Source: CAZHON01 sp964534565
Lineage (GTDB): Bacteria > Patescibacteriota > Gracilibacteria > Peribacterales > Peribacteraceae
Assembly: GCA_964534565.1 (NCBI GenBank)
Contig: CAZHON010000001.1
Span: forward strand, 62,001-126,000
Reading direction: 5' to 3'
Length of the DNA stretch: 64,000 bases
Positions 62,569 to 64,000 of this stretch are shown piece after piece (within the stretch, counting starts at the first letter, position 1; each line of letters begins with the position of its first letter). The translations under genes were made by a program, and so were the position numbers. The notes below the pieces were generated by a model. That model was not told the DNA's origin. It worked only from the letters and a program-made list of their open reading frames with translations, and did not search any database.

Positions 62569-63039
62569 ATGCAATTTCCTCCTCTTCTTTTTCATCCGTC
62601 CACTCGCCTTATTCTCGCGTGCAGTGCAGCACTCTGTGCAGGCGCAGTGATGGAGCAAGTATGGATTCGTTCCACCGTGGATTCCTCGACTCTCCTCACT
62701 CTCGTTCAGGACGCAAGACCACGTGTGTGTACGGTAGAAGTCGATGGCATGCGCGATGGGAGCATTGCAGGGCGCATCACCGGTTCCGGGCGTGTGTTCA
62801 TTGGAACGACGCAGGCGATTCCCAATGCGAGCGGGTCCTTTCTTGTTGCAGCGGGGGATTTTCTCACCAATCGCATCACCATCACCATTCCTCCCGGTAT
62901 GAAGTTCGTCGCTTCCAAGCGAGGGACAAAGTACTACGCACTCCAAAGCAGTCAGGCCAAGTCGATTGCTCCTGCAAACCGTGTGTACTTTGCAACCCCT
63001 GCAGAGGCCGAGGCGGCGGGGTTCCGTCTTGGAAAGTAG
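62569..63039 (+). CDS. Membrane-anchored protein with degenerate Ada-like metal-binding module
   Basis: 156 aa. One N-terminal hydrophobic helix (RLILACSAALCAGAVM, residues 11-26), a strand-rich middle (VCTVEVDGMRDGSIAGRI), then FVASKRGTKYYALQSSQAKS and FATPAEAEAAGFRLGK. That C-terminal layout matches the small Ada-type zinc module (SxxGxxYH...C...AK.I...ENxxxFxxxxEAxxAGYxPC), but the metal Cys are absent. Probably secreted side outward. Start ATG 62569, where the helix begins. Confidence 0.65.
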   Translation: MQFPPLLFHPSTRLILACSAALCAGAVMEQVWIRSTVDSSTLLTLVQDARPRVCTVEVDGMRDGSIAGRITGSGRVFIGTTQAIPNASGSFLVAAGDFLTNRITITIPPGMKFVASKRGTKYYALQSSQAKSIAPANRVYFATPAEAEAAGFRLGK

Positions 63040-63092
63040 TTTCCGAAAAACTGTCTGGCTCCAACCGCAGAAATCGCTAAAATAGGAGCTCA

Positions 63093-64000
63093 ATGAGCTC
63101 TTCTTCCATTCGTCCTCCTCGGCAGCAGTGGCTGCTCACCTTGCTTCTCTTCGCAGGGCTCATCGGCATGTCGTTTTACTACATGTCGGCACCGGCGCGC
63201 GATGAAGAGAGTAAACTCGTAGGAGCGAAGCACGTATCGATCAGTCAGATTATTGCCGGTTACGGACACAATGATTTCACGCGCATTTTGATTCGCGATA
63301 ACCAGGTCTATGCATTTACCGAAAGCGGCACGGTTCTTCAGTCCTACAAAGAGACATTCGACACCGTTAGTCAGCTTGGATGGAACGATCCTACAAACCC
63401 GACAGTGGTGGAAGTCGAAAACCGCGAAACGACGAACATGGTGATGGCGGCACTTCCTGATGTGATCTTCATCGTTTTGCTCATCGGAGCGATCTTCTGG
63501 CTCTTCCGTTCCATTGCACGAAGCCAGAGCAACGCCCTCTCCTTTGGAAAATCGAAAGCCCGTGTTGCAGATGTGACACAAGTGAAGACGCGTTTCGTGG
63601 ATGTAGCAGGAGCAGAAGAAGCGAAGAATGATTTGCAGGAGGTCGTCGACTTCCTCAAAAACCCGGGCAAGTACCTCGACATGGGAGCAAAGATTCCAAA
63701 AGGAGTCTTGCTCGTCGGTTCACCGGGAACGGGAAAGACATTGCTTGCCCGCGCAGTCGCTGGAGAAGCAGGTGTTCCATTCTTCTCCATTGCAGGAAGT
63801 GAATTCGTCGAAATGTTCGTAGGTGTGGGTGCCAGTCGCGTGCGCGATTTGTTCGTTCGCGCCAAGCGCAATGCTCCATGCATCATCTTCATCGACGAAA
63901 TTGACGCCGTTGGTCGCCAGCGCGGAGGCGCAGGATTCGGCGGAGGACACGACGAACGCGAACAGACGTTGAACCAAATCCTTACGGAGATGGATGGCTT
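63093..64000 (+). CDS. ftsH: ATP-dependent zinc metalloprotease FtsH, 3' end beyond window
   Basis: 302 residues visible; membrane AAA+ protease that degrades damaged and regulatory proteins. Helix 1 at about 12-30 (WLLTLLLFAGLIGMSFYYM), an external domain, helix 2 near 120-138 (VIFIVLLIGAIFWLF), then the AAA domain with VDVAGAEEAKNDLQEVVDFL, Walker A GSPGTGKT, pore loop FVEMFVGVGA and Walker B IIFIDEIDAVGRQRG. The HEAGH zinc site lies beyond the edge. TAAAAT (63078-63083) is 9 nt before the ATG and AGGAG (63084-63088) overlaps the same gap. Confidence 0.96.
   Translation, partial: MSSSSIRPPRQQWLLTLLLFAGLIGMSFYYMSAPARDEESKLVGAKHVSISQIIAGYGHNDFTRILIRDNQVYAFTESGTVLQSYKETFDTVSQLGWNDPTNPTVVEVENRETTNMVMAALPDVIFIVLLIGAIFWLFRSIARSQSNALSFGKSKARVADVTQVKTRFVDVAGAEEAKNDLQEVVDFLKNPGKYLDMGAKIPKGVLLVGSPGTGKTLLARAVAGEAGVPFFSIAGSEFVEMFVGVGASRVRDLFVRAKRNAPCIIFIDEIDAVGRQRGGAGFGGGHDEREQTLNQILTEMDG

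Overview
The window looks like a piece of a small-genome bacterium of the Candidate Phyla Radiation, most like Peregrinibacteria. This is inference from gene content, not a database match. The pointers are: a long ribosomal-protein block with no rplL-, rpsJ- or rpmD-type gene where one is expected; a 23S rRNA gene with a group I intron and no 16S beside it; three SLH-domain surface proteins; IMP dehydrogenase without CBS domains; and many very small or unrecognised proteins. TGA is used as a stop codon, so the standard bacterial code (table 11) applies.

Layout. 1-9.8 kb: end of cysS, csrA, a giant S-layer protein, a FemX-like transferase, Mn-type superoxide dismutase and small unknown genes. 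9.8-16.4 kb: a stand-alone rpoB with odd charged tails, a TMTC-like membrane TPR protein, and ssb. 16.4-20.6 kb: a 23S-5S rRNA unit with its own promoter, an attenuator-like leader and a 483-nt intron. 20.9-26.7 kb: a pseudouridine synthase, a beta-CASP nuclease, and a lysyl-tRNA synthetase fused to an HD hydrolase domain. 27.0-35.7 kb: rplC to rpsE. 35.7-39.7 kb: a block of three non-ribosomal genes that splits the spc operon. 39.8-47.9 kb: rplO, secY, adk, map, infA, rpmJ, rpsM, rpsK, rpsD, rpoA, rplQ, rplM, rpsI. 48-56.8 kb: an SLH protein, unknown small genes, a TIM-barrel isomerase, IMPDH with adenosine deaminase, a CNNM-type membrane protein, a DUF1232 protein, a TfoX-N protein and a phosphoesterase. 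56.8-64 kb: tRNA-Thr, dprA, two related membrane proteins, tpiA, rpiB, rpe, a DUF192 lipoprotein and the start of ftsH.

How the genes work together. Most of the window is the gene-expression core: ribosome, RNA polymerase alpha and beta, IF-1, SecY, tRNA charging and rRNA modification. Around it lie pentose-phosphate/triose enzymes (tpiA, rpiB, rpe), purine salvage (adenosine deaminase plus IMPDH) and the cell surface (S-layer, SLH-CAP, FemX).

The least expected theme is translation initiation. Most ribosomal genes start after CT-rich leaders with no Shine-Dalgarno sequence. Many single genes have a -10 box only 6-10 nt before the start codon, which means leaderless mRNAs. Only a minority (csrA itself, three unknown genes, an isomerase, map) carry a clear AGGAG-type site. 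Because CsrA binds GGA, often inside that site, this minority could form its regulon. That last step is inference.
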